Below are positions 55,376 through 64,000 of a stretch of 64,000 nucleotides of DNA, piece by piece. The notes beneath the pieces are model-generated. The model was not told where the DNA came from and did no database searches. It was given only the letters and a program-made list of their open reading frames with translations. Numbering within the stretch: the stretch's first letter is position 1; each line of letters starts with the position of its first letter. The stretch comes from Brachypterus glaber (taxonomy: Eukaryota > Arthropoda > Insecta > Coleoptera > Kateretidae), in the NCBI GenBank assembly GCA_958510825.1, contig OY294045.1, forward strand, positions 8,917,916 through 8,981,915, written 5' to 3'. The position numbers and the translations under genes are program-made.

Positions 55376-56985
55376 ACCGGGTGTCCCAACTCTATTTACC
55401 CATCCATTTTCTCGTAAACTAAAAGAGATAATCAAGTTCTGCGAAAACCATCTTAAATTAGACAACTTAAACTATCTTTTAGCGTATATTTGATAATTTT
55501 AGCTCTTAAAATGTGGACAGGTCAGGGGGGCATAGAGGGGAATTTTTTTAAATGGAAAGGGGGGTCGTGTGATACATCATTTTAAAGCTTATTAAATTCT
55601 CCATTTAACTAGGAAATATATAGAGGAAAGTCGCCTAATTTCGGATACCATTTACAATGTATTCAATATTTAATACTCGGTATTACTTTTTGATATTTTT
55701 TTTATATAACCAGATACAACTTATTATAGCGAACCATGATTTATTATAAAAACAATTTTATTACAGTTTATTTTTTCCAAAAAACACGGTTAAAAAAAAT
55801 CTGCGCATTTTTGTGCATTTGACAAAGGGCTCCTAATTTCGGACATATCCGAAAAATTTTTTTCAAGAGTAGATCTGGATCCCATTGCTTATGTTTCTTG
55901 TTATTCCTTCACATTTAAGACGTAATTTAATCATTAAGCGATTTTCTACCAAATACTATAGGAACTATAATTTTAGATTCCCAATTTCGAATATCTTAGT
56001 ATCTTAGGTAATTTTCGTTTTTTCAAAATTGTTTATCTTAGTTTGTTGTTTCATTATAAAAAAAATAATTAATGGTTGGTTATCCTGAATAATAATTACC
56101 TTGCGGATATCAGAAATTGGGAATTAAATGCACAAAAATGGTCTATCCGAAATTAGGCAACTTTCTGCTTTTTAGATTAGAAATTTGTAGAATGTTTACG
56201 TTTTCAAATTGCTTAATTATGAATAGTGGATCAACTTAACTAACATCATAACTTACCCAAGACAGAATCACGAACTTTTATAACGATTATTTATAAAATA
56301 AACAAGCATAATAATGCAACTGAGCACAAAACTGCCATTTGCAATATAAACGATTTGTGCTGCCATTTAAAGGGGAGAAGCTCTACCGTTATCATATTAC
56401 AGGACGGATTTAGTTTGACTTTTGGCTTCACATAAAAGTAGGTTTCTGTTTACCTTTGCAGACAGTATGTTAAATACACTACTATCCGAAATTTGGAAAC
56501 CATCCGAAATTAGGCGCATTTCTATATATTTTTTTATTTTTTTAAACATTTTTTTTGGGTTTAAAATAGGGTTCAAAATGGTTATTTTTGTCAAAATTAC
56601 TCTAAAAAAATCAAACAATTTTTTAAAAGTTATTAATTTCATAATGAAAAAACGCAAATTATACTTTTAAACTAACTTTAATTGACAGAAATAAAAATTT
56701 ACAAAAAAAAACTTAAAAAATCGCATTTTTTAGCACAAAAAATTAATGAATCAAAACCTTAAAAAAATTGTTAAAAAAATAAAAAAATATACACTTCAAT
56801 AGAGAATTTTATTTGCTTTAAAATGATGTATCACACAACCCCGCTTTCCATTTAAAAAGACTCCCCCATGCCCCCTGCCCATATTTTAAGACCTGAAAGT
56901 ATCAAATATATGCTAAAAGATAGTTTAAGTTGTCTAATTTAAGATGGTTTTCGCAGAACTTGATTATCTCGCTTTTTTATTGATA
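55376..56985. mobile_element. Foldback with CCGGGTGTCCCAACTC end, nested MITE inside
   Basis: The left end ACCGGGTGTCCCAACTCTAT matches 7858. The inner arms match the CAGTGCGG family (GACAACTTAAACTATCTTTT, GATACATCATTTTAAAGC). The right arm stops at GAACTTGATTATCTCGC, lacking the outer 45 bp or so. The MITE 55621-56524 sits in the middle. Confidence 0.75.
55621..56524. mobile_element. Mariner-like MITE, second copy, nested
   Basis: Over 95% identical by eye to 6520-7423 over its whole length. The right end reads GCGCATTTCTATA, having lost CCT. It is inserted in CCATTTAACT-TATATTTTTT of the surrounding foldback. The uninterrupted version is at about 53945. Frames on both strands near 56400-56670 cross the junction and are spurious. 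Confidence 0.85.
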
Positions 56986-57501
56986 ACTTGTTAATTAATT
57001 TATTTATTTATTTTTAATATATTCTTTGAGATATTTTTGCCAAATGTTTTTCGGGATTTTTTTAAGATTTGTTTATTACATCTTTCTTTGTTTTAGTATT
57101 GTAAAAATTTGATGTATAGTTTTGTTGGCAGAAGCATTTATTTTTTCCTCAAACGTGAAAAAAAAAAGAATAATGTAAAACCTATATATTTTTCTGTTTT
57201 CCATTCATATTAAATTCAATTTCGTTGTAAGCGCACATAATATAGCTTTTAAAAAGCTTTATCATTGACGCTTTTGCATACATTTGATAAAAAAGCCACA
57301 AATGCCAATCCAGTTTTGAATAAAAAATGTACCTGTCTGAGCCAGGCTGGATTTTAGGTATAAATTCGAAATTATGCAAAAAAATCAATTTTTATTACAT
57401 TATCATTTAAGGCGACAAAAAAACGTACGTGAAAGAGAAAATGTAATGTTAAACAGATTTGTAATAAAATAGGTTTTATCTTCGTCCCCAAGTTTTTTCT
57501 A
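56986..57501. other. Unassigned spacer
   Basis: AT-rich. The 68-codon minus frame has no recognisable feature. Confidence 0.5.
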
Positions 57502-58037
57502 CACTGAAAGAAATTACATTAAAAAGGTGTAAAAAAATACACTGTAAATTTTACACCTTTATATGAATGTACATCAACATTGATGTGACACTACACACGT
57601 GAGGTGATTTTGACCTAGTGTGTATTTTTACATCCATACCTTCTGCAACAATACACTGGTGGCTGTCGACCATTATAATTGTTTACGTTTGTAAGAGCGT
57701 ACGTATAATTTTGTGTGTGCTACATTTTTCAAAGAAATAATTGGTTTGGACTTTTAAGTGTTGATTAAAAGTAAATATTTAAAAAGTGTGATTAATACAA
57801 TATCCTTAAAACATACATTTTATAATATTTTACTTATTTAGGCGGTAACACTGGCCTGCAAATTTTGAGTTGTTAAGACTTGTGTATGTTTTCTGTATCC
57901 AGTGTGTAAACTTTACACACTGGATGTAAAAATATAATACACACCGCATTTATATTAACGCTTCTAGTGTAAATTCACATCAGCAGCAGTTGCAAGTAAA
58001 TTACCCATGCACGTGGATGTAAAAATTTATCTCAGTG
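57502..58037 (-). mobile_element. CACTG-ended TA-flanked element, copy 2
   Basis: CACTGAAAGAAATTACATT to ATTTATCTCAGTG with TA outside. It is inverted relative to 48165-49016 and shorter through internal deletion. A perfect palindrome, CCAGTGTGTAAACTTTACAC followed by ACTGG, lies at 57899-57923. Confidence 0.75.
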
Positions 58038-58077
58038 TACATACAGGATTATAAATATAACAAAAAAAAATCATGTG

Positions 58078-58290
58078 CCAACGCATTTTTATATTTTCGG
58101 GGTCGCTTAAATCTGAATCTGACCTCAAAATTGCACCATCAGGTCACAATTTATTTTCTACCCTTAAAAATATCTGAATGTAAGAAATTTTCGCACACTT
58201 TTTTAAGTGTAGAAAAAAATTGTGACCTGATGGAGCAATTCTGTGGCCAGATTCGGTTTCAGCGACCCCGATATAATAAAAATACGTTGG
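58078..58290. mobile_element. Foldback MITE with CCAACG/CGTTGG ends
   Basis: CCAACGCATTTTTATATTTT, CGGGGTCGCTTAAATCTGAA and CATCAGGTCACAATTTATTT pair with AAAAATTGTGACCTGATGGA, ATTCGGTTTCAGCGACCCCG and AATACGTTGG. The opposing frames at 58035 and 58144 are mirror readings. Confidence 0.75.
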
Positions 58291-59055
58291 TCTAGTCTTA
58301 AGATTGTTTTTTTTTGTGAGTCTATGATACACTATGATTCAAAATGTCAAAATTATTAATTAAATATTTTTATTGGTAGTACTTGACACAGTTTATGTTA
58401 ATTTCGATATTTTCAACAAATAAAATGTGCCACTACATATCTTCAACACTAAACCAAATACAAAATAAGCTCAATGTTTGGAGTTCCAGCTTCAATTTTT
58501 AATAATTTCTCAATGATATAATGGTCGTTCTCTTGTATTTGATGTATTTGATGTCTAATAATTTCAGAAGCATAATGATGAAGCATAAAACCCTATCCGA
58601 AACGTAGGCAATCTAAAAAATTTGTTAACACATACGCCGTCCCACAATCCCACTAAACACCAAATATATTAACTGGCAAGGACACTAACTCGCTTCAATA
58701 TTTAGTATGTTCCACTATGTAGCATTAGGCTGCCAGCATAGTCTATGCTGTCCCATTTTTAAACGTAAACGTGGTTCCAATTTGATGTTGATATATCAAA
58801 TCGTTCAATGTTGCCTTTACCGGATGCAGGATACAATCTCACAGCTATGACAACAGAATATTACATAATAAATCATCTGACAAAATCCGATATTAACTGA
58901 CTCCTACGCAAATGCGTAGATACAATTTCCGATACAGCCGTTTCATTCATAGTTGTAAAGTATACATGGGCGGACTGGCATTTTGAGCAAAAGTCGGCCA
59001 ACTTACAAAAGGAACCCGTTTACCAGCTTAAAAAAATAAAAGACAGTTTCTTTTT
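58291..59055. other. Unassigned spacer
   Basis: No gene, duplicated block or inverted ends were recognised. Confidence 0.45.
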
Positions 59056-59200
59056 GACACATTCGCTGCCGACAACCTACCTGGTGGGTCCATCACTGAC
59101 TCATATTCAATGCCGAGAGCTCACCTGGCGGGCTCACTGTCGTCTTGAATAACATTGCAAAAAAGTAGCCCGGCACTTGGGATGAGCGGCAGCGAACGTG
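59056..59200. mobile_element. TTAA-type MITE with ACACGTTCGCTGCCG ends
   Basis: ACACATTCGCTGCCGACAAC on the left and GGCAGCGAACGTGTTAA on the right are inverted, with TTAA at 59201-59204. ACCTACCTGGTGGGTCC and GAGCTCACCTGGCGGGCTC make inner stems. The left TTAA has decayed. Related single ends are at 24370-24387 and 20569-20592. Confidence 0.5.
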
Positions 59201-59204
59201 TTAA

Positions 59205-60215
59205 GACCCAGTAATTGTTGCTGACCTATTCATTTCTTTCGCCAGTCTGCTATTGAACGCATACCTACTTAAACCAATCTACAATATCAATACGGGTCTA
59301 AATTAATAAAATCAATTTTTTGGTGTATCATAAACACAGAAATTCGAATACTTTAAAATTTAAACAGCTTCAACTCTACTTTTCATTGTGAGGCGATGAT
59401 CTATATTGCACATTGTTCCAATTGGAGAACACTGGGCATTAAGACCCCTAAATGCTTTAATAACACAAGTCTACAAATAAAACAATTTCTGTCCAAAGGT
59501 TCTAACCCATCATTTCCTATGTTTTTTGATGCGCTGAAACCGATTTCACCATAAAACAAAAAGATTCATTGCGCAGTTTTTTCACAGATCGTATATAATA
59601 ATATAATTATTATAATTATTCATATTTATAATTATAATTATTTATCTATATTTTTCTTGAACCATATATTGATATTGATATTTGTTTCTTGGGTTTTTGG
59701 CTCTGAAATTAAACATTAAATAAAAATTCTACATTTTATTTATATGAAAAAGTCAAACTTAATGTGATATAGACAGTTGACCACTTAAAAAACATTATAA
59801 TATTGACCAAAGATTTTTATTTTGTTTTTTTTTTCTATCATAAATAGTAAAAACTTGTTTTATGTCCATATTTTATATTTATGAACTGATACATATGCTA
59901 TATATTTTTTCTCTGGTCAAAACTTATTTTTCATATCTTTTTTAGTATTCATCATATGCGACCGAATTTCCGTTTCATATTATTCGAGAAAAAATCAACT
60001 TCAACATATCTTTTATGTATATATGACTTTTGATATATTAGGTTTCCTATTTCTATTGTTCGTATTATTTCATACATCCCTTACATATTTATACAGCATA
60101 AACAATAAAGATCAAAGTTACACAAAAAAAAGTTGAAACGAAAACCTCCTTTACAAAAATAATATCTAATTAAATTATAAAATATTCTATTAATAAAGCA
60201 TGGAACATTTTAATC
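59205..60215. other. Unassigned AT-rich spacer
   Basis: No gene was recognised. AT microsatellite-like sequence is at 59593-59650. Confidence 0.5.
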
Positions 60216-60217
60216 TA

Positions 60218-60797
60218 CAGCCTGTTCCAGAACTCGCGTACAGAAATTTGAGGGTATATAAAAAACCCTCTGGAAAATATGAGAAAAAGGTCAAAAAAAT
60301 CCATCTTCGTTCAATTCAAAAATAAGAACGCTTTAAATGGATCAATACTGTTGCTGATGTTAAATTACCTTTAAAAGTTGAATTTGTAGCTATGGAAGCA
60401 AATTTAATTATTGCAGGTACATATTCTGTAGTTTGACATGGTGATTAATGTTACATAAATATTTATTAATGTCAAAAAACCACCGCCGGATAGAGTGACC
60501 TTATAAAAATAGAATATTTGACAGCCTCTGTCGGTTTTGTCAAAATATAATAACCTAAAAAGATTCTAAAGTTGAAGTCTCAAACAATGCTCGCTTCAAC
60601 AATTAAAATGCAACCATAGTTACTGATAAGTAGGGAAAAACTAATTTGTAGGTAATTTAACATCAGCAACAGGATTGGTCAGATCAAATAGCTTCCTTTT
60701 TAATGGAAGATGGATTTTTTTTGATTTTTTTTTCATATTTTCCAGAGGGTTTTTAATATACCCTCAAATTTCTGTACGCGAGTTCTGGAACAGGTTG
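60218..60797. mobile_element. TA-flanked element with ~100-bp inverted ends
   Basis: CAGCCTGTTCCAGAACTCGC and its complement, then GAGGGTATAT, AAAACCCTCTGGAAAATATG and AAAAAAATCCATCTTC, pair over about 100 bp, with TA outside. It is non-autonomous, about 580 bp. The 73-codon frame on the right arm is not a gene. Confidence 0.75.
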
Positions 60798-60837
60798 TAT
60801 TTTACATATAATAGGAAAAATACGAAAAAATACACAG

Positions 60838-61070
60838 TAGCACAAAAAAAAGATGAAGAACTTTTTCGAAGACCATTGTATTCCTATAAATCCTGAAGCG
60901 CTGAATCCAAATTTGAAGTCAAAATAGCACGTCATCCGATTAGTTTTTAAGATTTTGTCCAAAATTAACCAGACGAGGTGCTATTTTAATCTAAAGTTCT
61001 GGTTCAGTGCCTCAAAATCCATAGGAATACAATGGTGTCCGAAAAAGTTCTTCACTTTTTTTTTCTGTGG
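60838..61070. mobile_element. Foldback MITE (233 bp)
   Basis: CACAAAAAAAAGATGAAGAA, CCATTGTATTCCTAT and AAGTCAAAATAGCAC pair with GTGCTATTTTAATCT, ATAGGAATACAATGG and TTCTTCACTTTTTTTTTCTGTG. The opposing frames at 60753 and 60955 are mirror readings of the arms. Confidence 0.7.
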
Positions 61071-61074
61071 CCAC

Positions 61075-61118
61075 ATAAGTCCTGGACTTAGAGGATGCTT
61101 AAATAAGTATGGTATATA
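61075..61118 (+). mobile_element. SINE body fragment
   Basis: AAGTCCTGGACTTAGAGGAT then GCTTAAATAAGTA matches the complement of 250-290 in the first SINE. It is cut at a TA by the next element. Confidence 0.6.
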
Positions 61119-61828
61119 CAGTGCGGTCCAAAAGTCACCCCCCCTTTTAACTTTTGAACGAATTGAGATATCGACTTCAAATTTAGAACTCTTAAATAAG
61201 ACAACTTAAACTATCTTTTAGCATATATTTGATATTTTCAGCTCTTAAAATATGGGCAGGGGGGCATGGGGGACATTTTTTTAAATGGAAAGGGGGGTCG
61301 TGTGATACATAATTTTAAAGCTTATAAAATTCTCTATTTAAACTAACATTTTTAAATTTTTTAAAAATGTTTTTTAAGGTTTTGATTTTTCATTTTTTTG
61401 TGCTAAAACATTCGATTTTTTAAGTCTTTTTTATAAATTTTTATTTATGTCAACTAAAATTAGTTTAAAAGTATAATTAACATTTTTTTATGATGAAATT
61501 AGGCATTTTTAAAAAATAATTTTTTTTTAGAGGAATTTTGACATTAATACCCATTTTCAACCCCATTTTAAACCCATTTTTTTTTATTTAAAAATATCGA
61601 GTTAAATGGAGAATTTTATAAGCTTTAAAATGATGTATTACACGACCTCCCTTTCCATTTAAAAAAACGTGCCCCCATGCCCCCTACCCACATTTTAAGA
61701 GCTGAAAATATTAAATATATGCTAAAAGATAGTTTAAGTTGTCTTATTTAAAAGTTTCAAATTTGAAGTCGCTATCTCAACTGGTTCAAAAGTTATGAGG
61801 GGGGGGGGGTGACTTTTGGACCGCACTG
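61119..61828. mobile_element. CAGTGCGGTCCAAAAGTC foldback, copy 2
   Basis: CAGTGCGGTCCAAAAGTCAC and its exact complement with TATA on both sides (61115-61118, 61829-61832). The arms match 53728-54445, including TTAAATAAGACAACTTAAAC and the T-rich centre. It is inserted in a SINE fragment. Confidence 0.85.
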
Positions 61829-61832
61829 TATA

Positions 61833-62762
61833 ATTAAAGTAATTTAAAAATTGGCAGAACGGTGTATGACGATTTGACTGACACTCCATGTAGTTGTAAA
61901 ACTTAAAAATTTGTTACTCCCCAACCATATGTAATTAAGTGAAACTTTTTTTTTAAATCAATCCTATATGAAGTGGTAATCATTTGCAATCCTATCATTG
62001 ATATTTATTATTTAGTTTTAAATTAATAGACAATAAAAGATCACAATGCATCAAAATGGTATAAAAAGTACATTGATTTAATTCGTGTTTAAATCTATTA
62101 ACCGAAAAATATTTGGGCGTATTATACCCCATTCCAATATTATAAAATCGTCCAAACTTTTTAACATCAAAAACCGCAAATACATAAAAGAAAAAAAAGT
62201 TATGTTTGACAAAAATTAAATTTTGCATTTCGGGCTATGACAACGGTTGGGAAGTGACGATCAGCTAGCTGATTGTACATATCAGAAAAGTAGTAAACGT
62301 CAAACACATAACCTCAAATTGACAAACTAATTTTTGCGTTTTGTTTATGTTTAGGTGTTATGTCGTAGAAAAAATAGTATACGGACGACACAAACCATGT
62401 CAGTGCACCTCGAGTTCTTTTTTTACTCGGCTGTTCCTTGAAAAAAGAGCACTTTCTTGCACTAAAAACTAGGTTCGCGTACTCGGGCGTAATATATTAT
62501 TAAATTTTTGGAAGTGTTGGGAGAGTTTTACCGAGCAATTTGTACGCAACTTTGGTACTATGCAATTTTGTTTCAAGAATGATTCAGTCACTGCGCATGC
62601 CTTCAAGCAAATTTGATGCTATTTTCGAGCCATCAAATTATTAGAAAAAGTTCTATTTTTTGACGATTTTCATGCAAGATTTATAGTTATTTTTGTGGTA
62701 CCAACCTGGAAAAAAGTTACTAAATCGATTTCTTTTCACTAAAAAAAAAAAATAATATAGTA
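61833..62762. other. Unassigned spacer
   Basis: A short palindrome, ATCAGCTAGCTGAT, lies at 62261-62274. No gene is supported. Confidence 0.5.
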
Positions 62763-63047
62763 CCAACTGAACATGTTAATAATTATTATTAATAATAGAC
62801 CGGTCTGTCTAACTAAAAAGCTTCCTTAAAAAAGCAAATTCTAGGTTATGTTTTTGTCAACAAATGCAGAGACACGTCAAAATTGTTTGGTTGGCAGCAT
62901 TGTTTAACTTGCAATATATAGCGTCAAACTTGCGTATAACTTGCTCCGTGATAAGGCAAATGAATGTGTAATTGTCCTCATGCTATATCTGGCAGCGGAC
63001 TTGCATAGCACCAAACGTATAAATTGCTCCGTGAAAAGGCGCCTTTA
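62763..63047 (+). repeat. Dispersed repeat E, copy 1
   Basis: TGAACATGTTAATAATTATT to AATTGCTCCGTGAAAAGGC is about 88% like 63543-63818. Inside, a TTGCxxxxxxAGC..CAAACTTGCGTATAA sub-phrase repeats two to three times with CTCCGTG. Confidence 0.7.
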
Positions 63048-63403
63048 GTAGATTTTGTTTGCAAAGCTAGTTTTCATATAAAATAATCATAATATGCATC
63101 ACCTTTTAACTTTTTATCATTATTTGCATACAGAATTCAACATGGGTCCGTGGTTTTAGAAATTAAACGTGTTTATTTGTCTTAATGGAAGAACGTTTTA
63201 AATTACAATGTATTTATTTTTATTGCCAAGTTCAGAGAACGTAATTTTCATGAAAAAAAGTCAAAAACAATATACTTTCAAATGGTTCACGAGCTCGTGT
63301 TACCTTTTCATACTCTCCACTTTTCACGGAGAAAAATAGTCATAACTGGAAAATACAAATAAATAAAAATATATAAATATATATGTATTACGTTACATGT
63401 TTG

Positions 63404-63485
63404 TTTAACCTCGTACTATTCTACTTAATTAAGCATCCCCTAAGTCCAGGACTTGTATGGGCTATTAGTAGAGGGAGCCACCGGG
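63404..63485 (-). mobile_element. SINE 3' fragment
   Basis: TTAACCTCGTACTATTCTAC to GTAGAGGGAGCCACCGG matches 226-310 with few changes. The tRNA head is absent. Confidence 0.75.
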
Positions 63486-63542
63486 AGGGGGGCATACTCC
63501 ATGATTTTTTTAAGGGTATTTTCTGAGCGTCGATGATAGCAA

Positions 63543-63818
63543 CTGCACATGTTAATAATTATTATTATTAATAATAGGTCGGTCTGTCTAACTAAAAAAC
63601 TTCCTTAAAAAAGCAAATGCTAGGTTATGTTTTTGTCGACAAACGCAGAGACACGTCAAAATTGTCCGGTTGGCAGCACTGTTTACCTTGCAATATATAG
63701 CACCAAACTTACGTACAAATTGCTCCGTGAAAAGGCAAATCAATGTCCAATTGTCCTCATGCTATATCTGGCAGCAAACTTGCGTACAAATTGCTCCGTG
63801 TAAAGTGGTCTTAAGCAC
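63543..63818 (+). repeat. Dispersed repeat E, copy 2
   Basis: TGCACATGTTAATAATTATT to AATTGCTCCGTGTAAAG. Same order as copy 1, 780 bp downstream. The 67-codon frame at 63670 is a repeat reading. Confidence 0.7.
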
Positions 63819-64000
63819 CAATGATAGCTATCCTTTGATTTTACAGAGTATACCAGTCAACACAAAGCAGTAGCACAAATATTTTGGCTGGTATTTTATC
63901 CGCACAAGTTGGTACTTATAATATTTAATAGTTGGTACTTATAATATTTAATAGTGTCAAAGGCATACATCAAATCGCAACTCGCAACGCGTGGGATTGC

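Noticed and set aside
1..64000. CRISPR array or bacterial operon
   Set aside because: No regularly spaced short direct repeats with unique spacers, no tightly packed ORFs and no ribosome-binding sites. The content is typically eukaryotic.

Overview
This window is AT-rich, gene-poor nuclear DNA from an animal, most likely an insect and possibly a TE-laden beetle. That placement is inferred from the element content (Tc1/mariner, hAT and piggyBac relatives, jockey/CR1-type LINE ends, tRNA-headed SINEs), the TATA-plus-short-leader promoters and the intron-like signals. No rRNA, intact tRNA, CRISPR array, bacterial operon or housekeeping gene was seen. Most long open frames are chance readings through AT-rich repeats.

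The best gene candidates are two small intronless secreted-peptide genes about 2.5 kb apart in divergent orientation: 14283-14552 (-) and 17082-17360 (+). They are clear paralogues. Each has a signal peptide, an acidic spacer and a conserved core with two cysteines six residues apart, followed by V-E-x-G-T-[ND]-N. Both have a TATA-like box upstream. I do not recognise the family. A weaker candidate is a three-exon mini-transcript at about 2464-3038. A host-like open frame at 47992-49195 is cut by two transposons and resumes at 50897.

The rest is a dense, nested mosaic of mobile elements, most of them foldback elements with arms from tens to hundreds of bases. Several have target-site duplications readable by eye. 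These are a Tc1/mariner-type element with half a transposase (33512-35492), hAT-like elements with 8-bp duplications (8331-8874, 26653-26878, 30100-30326, 40640-41392), a 10-bp-duplication element of Mutator type (42874-43805), TTAA elements of piggyBac type (14789-14898, 49200-50896), TAA-flanked Harbinger-type MITEs (17557, 22581, 37017), and TA-flanked elements beginning CACTG or CAGTG. LINE 3' ends lie at 18129-21117 (-) and 49628-50455 (+).

Layout: 0.2-7.4 kb holds a SINE, simple repeats, the mini-transcript, foldbacks and a mariner-like MITE. 7.8-9.2 kb is a tandem array cut by a hAT element. 9.4-14 kb is mostly unassigned. 14.2-17.4 kb holds the peptide genes among MITEs. 18-22 kb is a LINE broken by a 2.1-kb insertion and a recent tandem duplication. 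23-33 kb is dispersed foldbacks. 33.5-35.5 kb is the transposase element. 36-39 kb holds a SINE and foldbacks. 39.1-39.9 kb is a minisatellite. 40.6-41.4 kb is a hAT element carrying its own minisatellite. 42-46 kb holds foldbacks. 47.9-51.6 kb is the broken ORF with nested elements. 52-64 kb is more CACTG/CAGTG foldbacks, nested MITEs and duplicated repeats.

The genes do not form a pathway. The coherent biology is successive transposon insertion, with several empty sites preserved elsewhere in the same window, around a small divergent peptide-gene pair.
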